NCBI RefSeq assembly: GCF_900129905.1
Contig: NZ_FQXG01000003.1
Location: 448,249-512,248, forward strand
From: Ferrimonas marina
GTDB taxonomy: Bacteria > Pseudomonadota > Gammaproteobacteria > Enterobacterales > Shewanellaceae
Direction of reading: 5' to 3'
Length of the DNA: 64,000 nt
Positions 24,182 to 33,602 of this stretch are shown in pieces (position 1 is the stretch's first letter; the number at the start of each line of letters is the position of its first letter). The notes beneath the pieces were generated by a model. The model ran no database searches and had not been told where the DNA came from. It was given only the letters and a program-made list of their open reading frames with translations. The position numbers and the translations under genes are program-made.

Positions 24182-24567
24182 GGTGGCAGTATCCCTCTGT
24201 CTTTGTTTTAAAAAAGGGTACCAAGCAATTCTGAAAACCCCAATGGTTGATGTGGGCCGCGAGGTGCCGGGATTTCGGGGGTTTAGCAGGAGGTTGGTCA
24301 TTTAGCCAGCGTTTCGTAATGGACCCGTACTGAACAAGGTATGCTGGAGCTAACTGCAATAAATAATGCGGAGTGGCATGCCAGGGTTCTTGGTTCAGTT
24401 CAGTTTCCACAGTCATGGCATTGAGTCATGTGGCGTATCGGTAATGGCGTCTGCATGCTCGGCTAGCCTTAGTCCCTTGGATGTGTCCGCCAGCATCGGG
24501 GCCCGCAGCGATGCCCTGCATATCCCCGAATTCCTCGATTCCCTCACCGATAAAGGTCTCCTTCTGT
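24182..24567. other. 386-bp region between the paralogue array and PhoH2
   Basis: It should hold the divergent promoters of both units. A short plus-strand frame (24366-24575, 69 aa) ends in an ATGGATAA overlap with the PhoH2 start. Its C-terminal half (LDVSASIGARSDALHIPEFLDSLTDKGLLLYG) looks protein-like, but there is no ribosome site at its ATG. It is not called as a gene. Confidence 0.3.
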
Positions 24568-25935
24568 ATGGATAAACCGACAGCCCCTCGTGTGCTGGAT
24601 ACCTCGGCACTGGTTCACGATCCTGGTTCCCTCGTTGCTTACCAGGGTGACGTTTATGTCTGCTTGACGGTACTGGAAGAGCTGGACAACCTCAAAGAGC
24701 GACGTGACCGCAGTGTTAGCGCCGACGCCCGGGCAGTGATTAGGCTTCTCGATCAGATCATCAACGGCCACAGTGCCGAAGAGATTGAGGCGGGTTTGCC
24801 GCTACCGACATCGGCCGACGGGGAGGGTGGCCGCCTCTTCGTCGGGGTGGATACAGAGCTCGCAATTGATGACCGGCTAGCCTGCGGCATTGGCAGTGAG
24901 GCCGACAATCGGATCATCAATTACGCCCTGCACCTGAAGCGTAAGCTGAAGGAGGATGTGGTCATCGTTAGCCGGGATATCAACATGCGGCTGAAGGCCA
25001 AGACCATTGGTGTCGGGGCTGAGGACGTTGCGTTAGAGACCCATGTCTCTGATCTGGACCTTCTCTACAGTGGTGTTCAACGGTTCAAAGGTGATCTGTT
25101 TGATGAGTTAAGCACCGATCAGGAATACAGCCTTTCCGGTAAAACGTATCGCCTGCCCAGGAGGCTGTTTAATGACGAAGCTCAGCCGCGTATGTACTGG
25201 TACGACGAGGCGGGTCATATAGGTCGGATCCTTCATGTCGATGATCGCCACGTCGAGACAGAGTTGTTGCCGGAGCGCCCGAGCAGGGTGTGGGGGATCG
25301 CACCAAAGAACCCGCGCCAGGCTATTGCCCTGCACCAGCTGACCTGCCCTGACTTTGATCTGAACGTGATGCTTGGGCCGGCAGGTTCCGGTAAGACCTT
25401 CTTGGCCATGGCGGCGGCTGTGCACATGGTGGTTGAGGAAAAGCAGTACCGGCGCATTGTTGTCGTGCGTTCCAGGGATTTCATGGACGACGACCCTGGC
25501 TTCCTCCCCGGTGATTTGAAGGAAAAAAGCTTACCGCTGATGGCCGGTGTGACAGATGCCTTGCAATCTATGCATGACGATGACCATGACTCGGCGTCCT
25601 CGATGGAGATGATCATTGAGAAGGCCAACATCGAATTCACTTCGATGGCCTATTTCCGCGGACGGTCGATCGATCACGGAGTGATTGTCATAGACGAAAG
25701 CCAGAACATGACGCATGCGCAGATGAAGGGGATGCTGAGCCGTGCTGGAAAGAACTGCCGCATTATGCTGCTGGGGAACCTCTCACAGATTGATCAGCGG
25801 TTCGTGAGTGCACAAAGCTCAGGCCTCACGGCGGCGGTCGGCGTCTACCGCCATTACCAAAACGGGTCGGTGATGATCTTCGATGAAGTGGAGCGTGGCC
25901 CCCTGGCTGAGTTCACCGAGAAGCACTTCGTCTAG
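24568..25935 (+). CDS. PhoH2-type PIN-PhoH ATPase, 455 aa
   Basis: PhoH2 proteins join a PIN ribonuclease domain to a PhoH ATPase and act as RNA helicase-nucleases. Residues ~5-160 are the PIN domain (RVLDTSALVHDP with catalytic-type D11, VLEELDNLKER, VVIVSRDINMRLKA). The C-terminal ~240 residues are PhoH, with Walker A GPAGSGKT, Walker B VIVIDESQNM and the QIDQRF region. The length is typical. ATG 24568 is weakly supported by AAGG and starts just before the PIN strand. A terminator follows. Confidence 0.9.
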   Translation: MDKPTAPRVLDTSALVHDPGSLVAYQGDVYVCLTVLEELDNLKERRDRSVSADARAVIRLLDQIINGHSAEEIEAGLPLPTSADGEGGRLFVGVDTELAIDDRLACGIGSEADNRIINYALHLKRKLKEDVVIVSRDINMRLKAKTIGVGAEDVALETHVSDLDLLYSGVQRFKGDLFDELSTDQEYSLSGKTYRLPRRLFNDEAQPRMYWYDEAGHIGRILHVDDRHVETELLPERPSRVWGIAPKNPRQAIALHQLTCPDFDLNVMLGPAGSGKTFLAMAAAVHMVVEEKQYRRIVVVRSRDFMDDDPGFLPGDLKEKSLPLMAGVTDALQSMHDDDHDSASSMEMIIEKANIEFTSMAYFRGRSIDHGVIVIDESQNMTHAQMKGMLSRAGKNCRIMLLGNLSQIDQRFVSAQSSGLTAAVGVYRHYQNGSVMIFDEVERGPLAEFTEKHFV

Positions 25936-25953
25936 TCACTGTGTGTTTGATTG

Positions 25954-25978
25954 AGGCGGCTTAGGCCGCCTTTGCTTT
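25954..25978 (+). terminator. terminator after PhoH2
   Basis: A 7-bp stem AGGCGGC/GCCGCCT with a 4-nt loop, followed by TTGCTTTCT, 18 nt after the stop. Confidence 0.65.
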
Positions 25979-26035
25979 CTCTGCTGCAGGATGTAAGGTT
26001 TATCCAGTTGTTGGGATAGGGAATGGGGAGCGGTG

Positions 26036-26527
26036 ATGGATTTTTATGAGGCTTGGCACTTTCTGGTCGAGCACCGAATTTTTAACGTGAACAACCGCCA
26101 TATTTTGAGTGGCGAGGGTGCGGTCGCCGAACTGGGCGCTATGGCCGGCTTAGAGCCCGGTGATGAGTTGGAGTCGCGCAGATCCTGGTTTGATTATTCG
26201 TTGCAGATCGAAGTCGTCCGGGTAGATCCTGCGACAGGGGGGGTCTCCGAGAACCCCGAGATAAACACTGCTACCCGGGTTTCGCTGGAGTGTGGTCAGC
26301 CCGTCATTCAGCGCGGCCATGAAGTAAGGGAAGAGCACGATTTCCCGGGTGGGTATTACCTGCGACTGGGGGACGAAGAGACCACTGGCCATGACATTGA
26401 ATTGGATGTCAGCGGGGAGACCTTTGAGCAGGCGATCATTGCTCTGGCTGGTAAGGTCCGCGCGCTCTATGGTGAGGACGTAGAGGGCGCGCTATTCACA
26501 CTGGATTACAGCCGGTTTAACGACTAG
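26036..26527 (+). CDS. hypothetical protein, 163 aa
   Basis: A soluble acidic protein with DFYEAWHFLVEHRIFNVN at the start and a strand-rich middle (YSLQIEVVRVDP... RVSLECGQPVIQ). No family recognised. ATG 26036 is preferred over the adjoining GTG because GGGGAGCGG is correctly spaced. Transcribed alone, convergent with the three-gene operon. Confidence 0.55.
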   Translation: MDFYEAWHFLVEHRIFNVNNRHILSGEGAVAELGAMAGLEPGDELESRRSWFDYSLQIEVVRVDPATGGVSENPEINTATRVSLECGQPVIQRGHEVREEHDFPGGYYLRLGDEETTGHDIELDVSGETFEQAIIALAGKVRALYGEDVEGALFTLDYSRFND

Positions 26528-26609
26528 GGATGCGCTTCGTTGCAGGGCGAGACTAGCGGGGGCGTCGTGGTATGGCCACGGCCTAAACCTCACGGATTGC
26601 AGAGAAAAA

Positions 26610-26636
26610 AAGCGGTGGCCACGAAGGCCACCGCTT
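26610..26636 (-). terminator. terminator of the 26641-29635 operon
   Basis: An 11-bp perfect stem AAGCGGTGGCC with its complement and a 5-nt loop. Read on the minus strand it is followed by a run of T residues, 4 nt after the last stop of the operon. Confidence 0.85.
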
Positions 26637-26640
26637 TGGT

Positions 26641-27636
26641 TTAACTGGTAGGTTCCGGTACTGGGTCGGGCTCTTTTGCCTTGTCTGATCGGGTCAGCAC
26701 ATTTAGTGCGCGGCGGGGGAGTTCTTCAAATTGCTGCAAGGGGCCGTGTCTCAGGTCGCGCCTTCTGGCGTCGAGAACATCCGTGGCCGCAGCACAGTTT
26801 GTCCGGGTGGCAAAAGGTACCTGCAGTTCTGGGTTGGCAGCCTGTGCCAGGCAATCGCGGAACTTGCCGGGTATCCATGTAAGCCTGCTGCCAGTGGCAA
26901 CAGATTTAAACAGTGCTTCGCCTTGTGATTCACCAGGTCCAAAGACGGCTTTCTGGCCAAGCACCTCGCCATTACGTTCCAGCGAGACGGTCAGCTTGCG
27001 GTAGGGGGCGGCATTGTTGGGCTCATCCTGGGCAGGGTGCTGGCTCGCGGGCTCATACTCCACGTCCATGATAAAGTTTACTCGCCCGGCGTGCCCGAAG
27101 AACGCAGAGAAGCTAAAGCGTTGGTGAGGAGTTCCATTCTCACATGCTGCCTCAGGTTTTACATCTGGGGCTTCAGGTGCCACGCCGACCTGCGGTACTT
27201 CTGCGCGAAACTGGCCCTCGCCGTCGTAGGCAGCAGCAAGGTATCCTTCGCGCCAAACAGCCACTGTATCCCTGATCTGAGTTTCAACTGTTTGAGCGAA
27301 TGGGATTAGTCCCTTGATGGACTTCATGCTCTCGAAGGTGTCCAGGCAGAAGGGTTGGCTCTCTTTTGCGGATTCCCGCAGTGCAGCAGAAATGGTTTGC
27401 AGCTGGACACACAACTCGGTGTGTGACCCGGGGGCGCGGATGTCCGCCATGTGCTTGATGGGCACCCGGATGTATTTACGGAAGCCAGGTGCCTCCTTCA
27501 GGCCATTAACTAACTTCTGGCGAAACTCCTCTGAGCTTGGCTGTGTTTTTAAGCCAATGTCCCAGGAAAGGTCAATGAGGTATTGGGCCAAAATTTCACG
27601 GGCCTCTTGGTTCCTGTTTAGCAGTTGGTGGGTCAT
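26641..27636 (-). CDS. hypothetical protein, third gene of coupled operon, 331 aa
   Basis: Unrecognised soluble protein. The N-terminal half is helical (EILAQYLIDLSWDIG... QLQTISAALRESAKES). The C-terminal half is beta-rich (RFSFSAFFGHAGRVNFIMDVEYEP, KLTVSLERNGEVLGQKAVFG), with a basic helix (DARRRDLRHGPLQQFEELPRRAL) near the end. The start at 27636 overlaps the previous stop (ATGA). The strict coupling of the three genes suggests they form one complex. No nuclease, NTPase or membrane motif is visible. Confidence 0.6.
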   Translation of the reverse strand: MTHQLLNRNQEAREILAQYLIDLSWDIGLKTQPSSEEFRQKLVNGLKEAPGFRKYIRVPIKHMADIRAPGSHTELCVQLQTISAALRESAKESQPFCLDTFESMKSIKGLIPFAQTVETQIRDTVAVWREGYLAAAYDGEGQFRAEVPQVGVAPEAPDVKPEAACENGTPHQRFSFSAFFGHAGRVNFIMDVEYEPASQHPAQDEPNNAAPYRKLTVSLERNGEVLGQKAVFGPGESQGEALFKSVATGSRLTWIPGKFRDCLAQAANPELQVPFATRTNCAAATDVLDARRRDLRHGPLQQFEELPRRALNVLTRSDKAKEPDPVPEPTS

Positions 27637-28619
27637 CGTGTTGCCTCGCGTCCGAGTTCGAAGTGAAGCCCGTCTTTCTTGTTGAGGTGGTCTTGTGCCC
27701 TTTTTGATAGGGCGGAAAAGGATCTGGAGGCGGCCTGGGTGCCTTCGTACTGCGGCCCGCCGCAATACAGCATGTGGGTGTCTGGGTCATGGTTGCCGAG
27801 CGTGCCCGGGGCGTGGTCATGCGAGAGCGGTGCCATTGTCTCCAGGAGTTCGCGGGTCACAGCCCTTGGGATGAGTCCACAATGCTGTTGTGCTTGCGCC
27901 TCGATGTAGCCGGCGACAATGACGACTGGGAGATGGGTTAACCGCACGCTGCCTGCGTTGTTAGCGAACTGTTTTAGTGCTACTAGGCACCCACTTCGCT
28001 CCTGTGGTGGCAGGGTTTCAGTGTCAAAAAAGTAGTCGCTGAAACGGATCGAGCTATCAGCTTCGCTGGGCAGGGAGAGTGACAACTGCACTCGGGGGCT
28101 GGCGATCCGGTTGTCTATGACCTTTTTCTGAGGGGTCTCTGGCTGATCGAATTCGATGTGAAGCGATTTGCCGGCGAGGTTGATGTTCTGGGTCATGCCA
28201 GTGGTTCCGTAGACGTGCTCGTGGTCGAGGCTACACCCAAGTAGGTGAGTGCAGTGCTGGTCGATGAGTGTCTTTGCTGCGGTGCGCCATTGGGTGAGGT
28301 TCTTGCGGCAAACCGATTCCAGAAACCTTTGTAGTTGTGAGTCGCAATGAGGATCATCTCCCAGTATTATGGCTTTTGCCCTGGGCCCATGATCTTTGGT
28401 GAATGCTAAGGTATCGTCATTACCTTTCAATGCGTTGTACGTGGATTCGACGACGACGGTTGGTATGGTGACGGAGCCAAATCCGTAGCAAGACTTTAGG
28501 CTGACATGTAAGGCTTTGTCGAACTGAGGTAATGTGACCGGGCCGCGATGAGAGAGGAGTACGATTTGGGCCACACCCGCTAGGTCTTTGAGTATTTCTC
28601 TGGTGCAGGTGGTGCTCAT
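27633..28619 (-). CDS. hypothetical protein, second gene of coupled operon, 328 aa
   Basis: A soluble alpha/beta protein without a recognised family. It has strands such as IVLLSHRGPV, KAIILGDDPHCDSQL and LPVVIVAGYIEAQ, and a central segment with Cys/His (DQHCTHLLGCSLDHEHVYG). An Arg/Lys-rich helix lies at the C-terminus (LSKRAQDHLNKK). It overlaps both neighbours by 4 nt. The His/Cys cluster could bind metal, but the pattern is not one I know. Confidence 0.6.
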   Translation of the reverse strand: MSTTCTREILKDLAGVAQIVLLSHRGPVTLPQFDKALHVSLKSCYGFGSVTIPTVVVESTYNALKGNDDTLAFTKDHGPRAKAIILGDDPHCDSQLQRFLESVCRKNLTQWRTAAKTLIDQHCTHLLGCSLDHEHVYGTTGMTQNINLAGKSLHIEFDQPETPQKKVIDNRIASPRVQLSLSLPSEADSSIRFSDYFFDTETLPPQERSGCLVALKQFANNAGSVRLTHLPVVIVAGYIEAQAQQHCGLIPRAVTRELLETMAPLSHDHAPGTLGNHDPDTHMLYCGGPQYEGTQAASRSFSALSKRAQDHLNKKDGLHFELGREATR

Positions 28620-29635
28620 GCGTAGATTCCTTTGATGGTGGGCTGAGGTTCGCGGGCATTAGAGCTGATCTGTTCTGCAGTGAACCTGGAGACCGCATCA
28701 GGGGTTAGTGCTGCCATATTTGTTCGGCGCATGGCGACCTCGGCCAGCAGATCAGCCGGGACTGATTGGGCCCGACCTTTTTGAATCTGCCTGGCAAATT
28801 CAACCAAAGCCAAGTCATCTACTTGGGCGTTCTCAACCGGGATCTCATGGTTGATCAGTTCTGTCTCAACTCCGTTAGCGGAAACGTATACTGCTTTCGC
28901 GCTCATCGGGCGCACGACTAGGCCTGGCCAACTCGCTTCGTCATAGGGGAACGGTGACGTCGATGGCGCTGGGTTGTCGGGGTTGTAGCCGTTACGGCGT
29001 GCTCGAAGTCCACCTTCAGGGTACTCCCAGTGAGAGGTGGTAATTTTCAGCTTAGAGCCAGATTCGAACTGATCCTCCTTCAGGGGGATGCAGAACGTAT
29101 CGTGATGTTTGTGGACCGGGCTGTATGGACTGTTTGCAGTGCTGTTACTGTGTTCGACCTTGTGTTGGCAGTTCAAAATTGTGTGGTTGGTCTCTGCCAG
29201 AGCGCGTTTGGCATATCTGATCTGTACTGGCAGGACGGTTTCCATGTCGTGGATCACATCGGTCAGCAAACTGATGACGTTTGGGGACCACTCCCCGCAA
29301 AATTGTTTCAGCAGGGCTGGTAAGTCTGCCCGGCTATTGGACCTTGCAATATAGTCAGCGGCTTCTGCCAGATCGTGCTCCAGTCTTAAGAGGGCCATCT
29401 CTCTAAGCCCATGCTCTTTTTGTACTCGGCAAGCGTCGTTGATGAGGTCGACCCAGCGCGGGTCACTGGAGGTTTTTTCAGGTAGGTGTTCAACAACCTC
29501 GTTGGCCACCCGGTTCAAGAGTGAACTGGTATAGGCCGCTGTGACGCAATCAGGGAAGTGTTCTTTGCGAGACTGCTGCCGCAGCATGAAAATACAATTC
29601 TGGACCATGCGAAGTAGCGGCTCATATTTCTTCAT
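28616..29635 (-). CDS. hypothetical protein, first gene of coupled operon, 339 aa
   Basis: The N-terminal ~180 residues are helical (YEPLLRMVQNCIFMLRQQ... ALLRLEHDLAEAADYI). A His/Asn/Ser-rich linker follows, then a beta-containing C-terminal part. The start sits ~60 nt downstream of the 29666 gene, so that gene could share the transcript. No signal peptide, membrane segment or catalytic motif. It is coupled to the next gene by an ATGA overlap. Confidence 0.6.
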   Translation of the reverse strand: MKKYEPLLRMVQNCIFMLRQQSRKEHFPDCVTAAYTSSLLNRVANEVVEHLPEKTSSDPRWVDLINDACRVQKEHGLREMALLRLEHDLAEAADYIARSNSRADLPALLKQFCGEWSPNVISLLTDVIHDMETVLPVQIRYAKRALAETNHTILNCQHKVEHSNSTANSPYSPVHKHHDTFCIPLKEDQFESGSKLKITTSHWEYPEGGLRARRNGYNPDNPAPSTSPFPYDEASWPGLVVRPMSAKAVYVSANGVETELINHEIPVENAQVDDLALVEFARQIQKGRAQSVPADLLAEVAMRRTNMAALTPDAVSRFTAEQISSNAREPQPTIKGIYA

Positions 29636-29665
29636 CTTTATCCCCAGTGCGTCATTGGCGAAAAG

Positions 29666-30094
29666 CTAACTCCTATATTTATTATTGTACTCGACCTGTC
29701 GGCGGCACTTGGATAAGTGGGTGAGCAGGCCATACTGAAACCGGTACAGCACCCCTTGCGAGGCCACCAGATCATCTAGGCGGTCCTTTTCCAGGTGGGT
29801 CAGTCGTAGTCGGTTGATCAGTTCGGGGGGCTGTTCAAGGCTAGAGGGCTTTTGGCTGTAGCTGAACAGCCCGGCATAAGCCCCGCTGAGTACCACTAAG
29901 AACAGGAACAGCGACACCTGCCATCCGGCAAAAGGGACCATCCAGTGGAGTATGGGTAGGCCGATGGCCGCCAGTAGGATGAGGATAATGCCGCGCAACC
30001 GCTGTATCTGGATGAGCCTGGCGGTACTTGGTTGTGTGGGCTCAAGCCAGGGGTGTTGTTCAAGCCGATGGATGGTGGCGAGCGGATCAGTCAT
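29666..30094 (-). CDS. two-pass membrane protein, 142 aa
   Basis: Two adjacent membrane segments at residues ~33-52 (GIILILLAAIGLPILHWMV) and ~58-78 (VSLFLFLVVLSGAYAGLFSY) form a hairpin. A cytoplasmic helical tail follows (RLRLTHLEKDRLDDLVASQG... HLSKCRRQVEYNNKYRS). No family recognised. It lies 30 nt upstream of the coupled three-gene operon on the same strand, so it may anchor that system to the membrane. Confidence 0.55.
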   Translation of the reverse strand: MTDPLATIHRLEQHPWLEPTQPSTARLIQIQRLRGIILILLAAIGLPILHWMVPFAGWQVSLFLFLVVLSGAYAGLFSYSQKPSSLEQPPELINRLRLTHLEKDRLDDLVASQGVLYRFQYGLLTHLSKCRRQVEYNNKYRS

Positions 30095-30290
30095 GAGTGC
30101 CTCGGGAAAGGGGGTCTCGATTCAGTGTAATTGGGCGCGTGGTAAATCCTAAGTGACCCCAGAACCCCGGGGTTTGGAGCCTATGTGGCAACATAACAAT
30201 CCACTATTTGTACGAAAGTGTTGCCAAGCTATTGAGAAGTATACTTAGGGTTGGCAAAATAGCGTTGTTACTCAGAGGGATGATGATGCC

Positions 30291-32099
30291 GTGTCTAGGA
30301 CTGGACTGAAGTTTAAGAAAGCGATAGCGCTGTTGGGTTGTTGTTTTGCGCTGATGCCATTCGGTCATGCTGCGGAAGAGGTAAAGGCCCCGTCACTGGA
30401 TCGCCTGGCCAACCGGATTGCGATGTATGACACCGGTGCCATGCCTCAGTTGGAGGCGTTGTACGTTAAGCACTACATGCAGGCCGACATGGCCTGGAAG
30501 TTGCGCTGGAACCTGTTGGCCTGTGAAGCTTCAACGTTGGTTTCCGACGGGGAGGGGGTTGCACGGTACCTGGCAGTGGGTCGGGCTTTGATGGAACACC
30601 GCCCGGCGTACCATTACTACAAAGGGTATTTTGCCGCCTGCGAGGCCGGCTTTACTCAGACCACCACACAATACGAGGCGGCGGACAAGCTCTATGATGC
30701 CGCGTTGCAAAGCGAGCATGTGCAGGGTAACCCTGAGGTCCTTGCGATCCTGCTCTCTCGTCAGGCAAACGGTTTGTCGGATCAGGGCAAATCCGCCATG
30801 GCCATGCAGGCCCACCTGGAGGCCATGCGCCATATGGTGCTGCGCCCGAAGCAACACATCTTTGCATACCCTGAAGGGTTGCTGCATTTCAGTATCGGTA
30901 GGTCATACCACTACCTGGGTAAACAACTAGACGCCCGGGCGTCATTTGAGCAGGCCATTGCCGTCACAGACCCCAAAAGCTCGCTGGCCTGGTTCATTCG
31001 GTTCAACTACGCTACTGTCTTGTCGCGCTGGGGCGACCTTAATGCAGCTGGCATTCAGTTGGATAACCTCAATAACAATCCGCCTGAATTTGGCCCTATC
31101 CACAGTGGCTATTTCTCAAAGATGATGGCCGAAATCATGTTTCGTTTAGAGCGCTACGATGACAGCCTGATGCGAGCAAACATCGCCATGCTGGAATTCG
31201 AAAGGGTGGACATGATAGAGCCGCTGTCCTCTTCGATGATCTATGCCGGTATGTCTGAGGTCATGCTCACTGATGGTGAGCGGGGGTGGGATAACATCAC
31301 CAGGGGTCAGGAGTTGATGGGCGAACACCTCACCATCACTGGGGGAGACTGGGGGGCCCTGGTTGAGAGCTGGAGCTGGATGGCTGAGTATCATGCTGAG
31401 CGGGGTAACTTTGAGGCTGCTTTGCATGCCAAGGAGCAGGAACGGTTAGAGGCCGTCAGGCTAGAGGCGCGCCGCGGAGAAGATCGCAAAGAAGAGCAGG
31501 CAGAGATGCTTTCCAGTCAGGCCGAGTCAAGGCGAGAGGCACTTGAGGGGTTGCTCAAAGAAGAGCATGCTTTTCAGCGCGAGAGGGCCCTTTGGCGTGC
31601 TGGTGGTGGATTACTCGTCATGTATTTCCTGACACGCGCAAGCTACGTCCTCTATCGTCGGCGCAAGGATGCCCGGGTTGGTGAAGTGGTCGCCGTACAA
31701 GATCATGGCGCCAAGCTGGACAGCTTTATTGGGGACGTTCGCACTGAGAAGGCAACTGGCTCGATCATTTTTATCTCGGCTCCGAACAGCGAGCGATTCG
31801 AAGGCTTTAATGAAATCGTTAGCGGATTGCGGGAAGGTGATGATGTGATCGAGATCTTCCGCGGTAGCCGTTTGCTGATGCTGCGGGACATCAAACCAAA
31901 AGAGCTTGAGTGGCGTGAGTCCGAGGTGCGGGAGCACTTCCGCGGTCAAAAGGATGTAGTAATCTTCTGCCGCGAGATCCCCAGGATCGAAAACCGGGAG
32001 AGCCTGCTAAGATCGATCCGTTTTGAAATTGAAAGCGCCGAGCTGGCACGGGAAGAGAAGAACTCGCCAGGGCTGGCCCTGGTGGCAAACAACGTCTAA
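30291..32099 (+). CDS. TPR sensor protein with degenerate GGDEF domain, 602 aa
   Basis: A signal peptide (IALLGCCFALMPFGHAA) leads into a periplasmic ~360-residue TPR-like helical array. A coiled coil (EARRGEDRKEEQAEMLSSQAESRREALEG) precedes one membrane segment (GGGLLVMYFLTRASYVLY) and a cytoplasmic ~130-residue domain. The latter follows the GGDEF topology (GSIIFISAPNSERFEGFNEIV, LREGDDVIEIFRGSRLLMLRD), but the GGDEF motif reads RGSRL, so cyclic-di-GMP synthesis is not expected. The GTG start has AGAGGG upstream. Probably a signal receptor. A strong terminator follows. Confidence 0.65.
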   Translation: MSRTGLKFKKAIALLGCCFALMPFGHAAEEVKAPSLDRLANRIAMYDTGAMPQLEALYVKHYMQADMAWKLRWNLLACEASTLVSDGEGVARYLAVGRALMEHRPAYHYYKGYFAACEAGFTQTTTQYEAADKLYDAALQSEHVQGNPEVLAILLSRQANGLSDQGKSAMAMQAHLEAMRHMVLRPKQHIFAYPEGLLHFSIGRSYHYLGKQLDARASFEQAIAVTDPKSSLAWFIRFNYATVLSRWGDLNAAGIQLDNLNNNPPEFGPIHSGYFSKMMAEIMFRLERYDDSLMRANIAMLEFERVDMIEPLSSSMIYAGMSEVMLTDGERGWDNITRGQELMGEHLTITGGDWGALVESWSWMAEYHAERGNFEAALHAKEQERLEAVRLEARRGEDRKEEQAEMLSSQAESRREALEGLLKEEHAFQRERALWRAGGGLLVMYFLTRASYVLYRRRKDARVGEVVAVQDHGAKLDSFIGDVRTEKATGSIIFISAPNSERFEGFNEIVSGLREGDDVIEIFRGSRLLMLRDIKPKELEWRESEVREHFRGQKDVVIFCREIPRIENRESLLRSIRFEIESAELAREEKNSPGLALVANNV

Positions 32100-32103
32100 A
32101 GCG

Positions 32104-32135
32104 AAAGGCCCGGGACACTAACCCGGGCCTTTTTG
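32104..32135. terminator. bidirectional terminator
   Basis: An 11-bp stem AAAGGCCCGGG/CCCGGGCCTTT with a 7-nt loop and T residues. It separates the TPR gene from the convergent gene ending at 32136. Confidence 0.8.
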
Positions 32136-32444
32136 TCACCAGTTGAAGACTTTCACCTCAACCCTTTGCAGGATGTGGCGGCCATATCGAGGCGGTTTGA
32201 GATCGGGAGTGCTATCACTTTGTGGGCCCAGGGCGTCGAGTTCTGCGCCGGTGAGCGTGTTGGGATCGATTTGCTCGACCTTTAAGATCTCAGCATCGAT
32301 GGGCAGCCGGCCGGGGGTGCAGCATTGGATTATGGCCGGCCCTGTCATCAACAGAGATTCCTGAAAGGCCATGAGCGCGGAAGTCGGATTCACACCAGTG
32401 GCCAACGCGGTGAAATGCTCGCTGGCAACATGAACAATCTGCAT
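32136..32444 (-). CDS. hypothetical protein, 102 aa
   Basis: A small soluble protein; a helical N-terminus (VASEHFTALATGV) is followed by an acidic middle (ILKVEQIDPNTLTGAELDAL). ATG 32444 was chosen for AAGGA at 8 nt; ATG 32462 is an alternative. Divergent from the XRE regulator, ~200 nt apart. Function unknown. Confidence 0.5.
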   Translation of the reverse strand: MQIVHVASEHFTALATGVNPTSALMAFQESLLMTGPAIIQCCTPGRLPIDAEILKVEQIDPNTLTGAELDALGPQSDSTPDLKPPRYGRHILQRVEVKVFNW

Positions 32445-32651
32445 TACTGCATTCCTTTGCAAAACAACAACATCAACACAGCTATGCTAACCAGCGAAGC
32501 GCCCAACTTCAAACCAGACCGAGTTGGCCTGGTATAGCAGATCACGGTCAGGCAGAAGGCGTGATCCTCATCTCACGCTGCATCCATTACCGTTTGTAAA
32601 ATAAACCAAGTTCACTATGATGTGTTTGACTAAGACCATCAGTGACAAGCA

Positions 32652-33602
32652 TTGGAATTCTCAGAGTTAATAACGCATCTACGTACTTCCCTTGGCCTCA
32701 GCCAGAAAGACTTCGCTGATCAGCTGCACACCATCTCCAGCGACCTCGGTTCGGTTGATGAGGGGACGGTGAGCCGGTGGGAGCGCAAGAAGACCAAGCC
32801 TTCTTTGGCGCGGCAGATCGCCATTGCGCGGCACTATGGTCAGATCGGCGTCTTCAGGTCCTGGGTGCGTGAGCACTACCAGGGAGAGCGTGGGCCTAGG
32901 GCGCCTGATCCAATGGCCATGCGCTTTAGTCACCTCAATGGCTACTCAGACAATGTCTATGACCCTCGGAACATCGCGCTGACAGTCACTCGCGGCTTGC
33001 CAGCAGAATTGGGCGTTACTCACCCGCAGTTGTTACCTGTTACCCGGTTATTGGGTGCACCGGTCGGGGCTCTGGCAGTGGGGTTCGAAGCTGGGCTATA
33101 CACAGGTGAAAGCGTTCTTATTGAGTCTGGCAACAAGATTGCTGGCCACTTGAGCTATGTGATGGCCCGGCCCCAGGTGCTGCTGGACTCCTGCCTGGCT
33201 GAGAGTGGCGTTGGGAACGAAAGCGCACGATTATTGACCGCGGGGACGGGGGAGGTCATGTACCTCTACTCCAGCTTTTCCTCTCATGTAGACGTGTATC
33301 GCTACCAGGTGGCCTATTTGCTTGATCTGTTTGACCGTGACCGACATGTTGAGTGGTGTCTTTTGCACAACGCCTCAGAGGGCGGTAAGGCGCTGATCAA
33401 AGCTTTGGGCGGGACCATCATTGGCAGAGGCCCGGAAAAGGAGTTTGGTGGCGTTAAAATTGGTCATAAACACTATGCCTGGGCATTGAGTATGGTGAGG
33501 GTGGTCGATTTTCTCAGTTCTGAAATGGCGGCCATGGAACTGGACATCGGTCAAACCGGGTTGGTTGAACGGGTCGATTCCAAGCCAAGAGCGTTGTCCT
33601 AA
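32652..33602 (+). CDS. XRE-family HTH transcription regulator, 316 aa
   Basis: Residues ~1-70 form a helix-turn-helix of the XRE/Cro type (ITHLRTSLGLSQKDFADQL... VDEGTVSRWERKKTKPSLARQIAIARHYG). The remaining ~240 residues are an unrecognised effector domain (SHVDVYRYQVAYLLDLFDRDRHVEWCLLHN). The TTG start at 32652 begins right at the first HTH helix; no better start is seen. It is one of two DNA-binding regulators in the window and so a candidate for the factor binding the recurrent TATAC palindrome, though nothing shows this directly. Confidence 0.7.
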   Translation: MEFSELITHLRTSLGLSQKDFADQLHTISSDLGSVDEGTVSRWERKKTKPSLARQIAIARHYGQIGVFRSWVREHYQGERGPRAPDPMAMRFSHLNGYSDNVYDPRNIALTVTRGLPAELGVTHPQLLPVTRLLGAPVGALAVGFEAGLYTGESVLIESGNKIAGHLSYVMARPQVLLDSCLAESGVGNESARLLTAGTGEVMYLYSSFSSHVDVYRYQVAYLLDLFDRDRHVEWCLLHNASEGGKALIKALGGTIIGRGPEKEFGGVKIGHKHYAWALSMVRVVDFLSSEMAAMELDIGQTGLVERVDSKPRALS

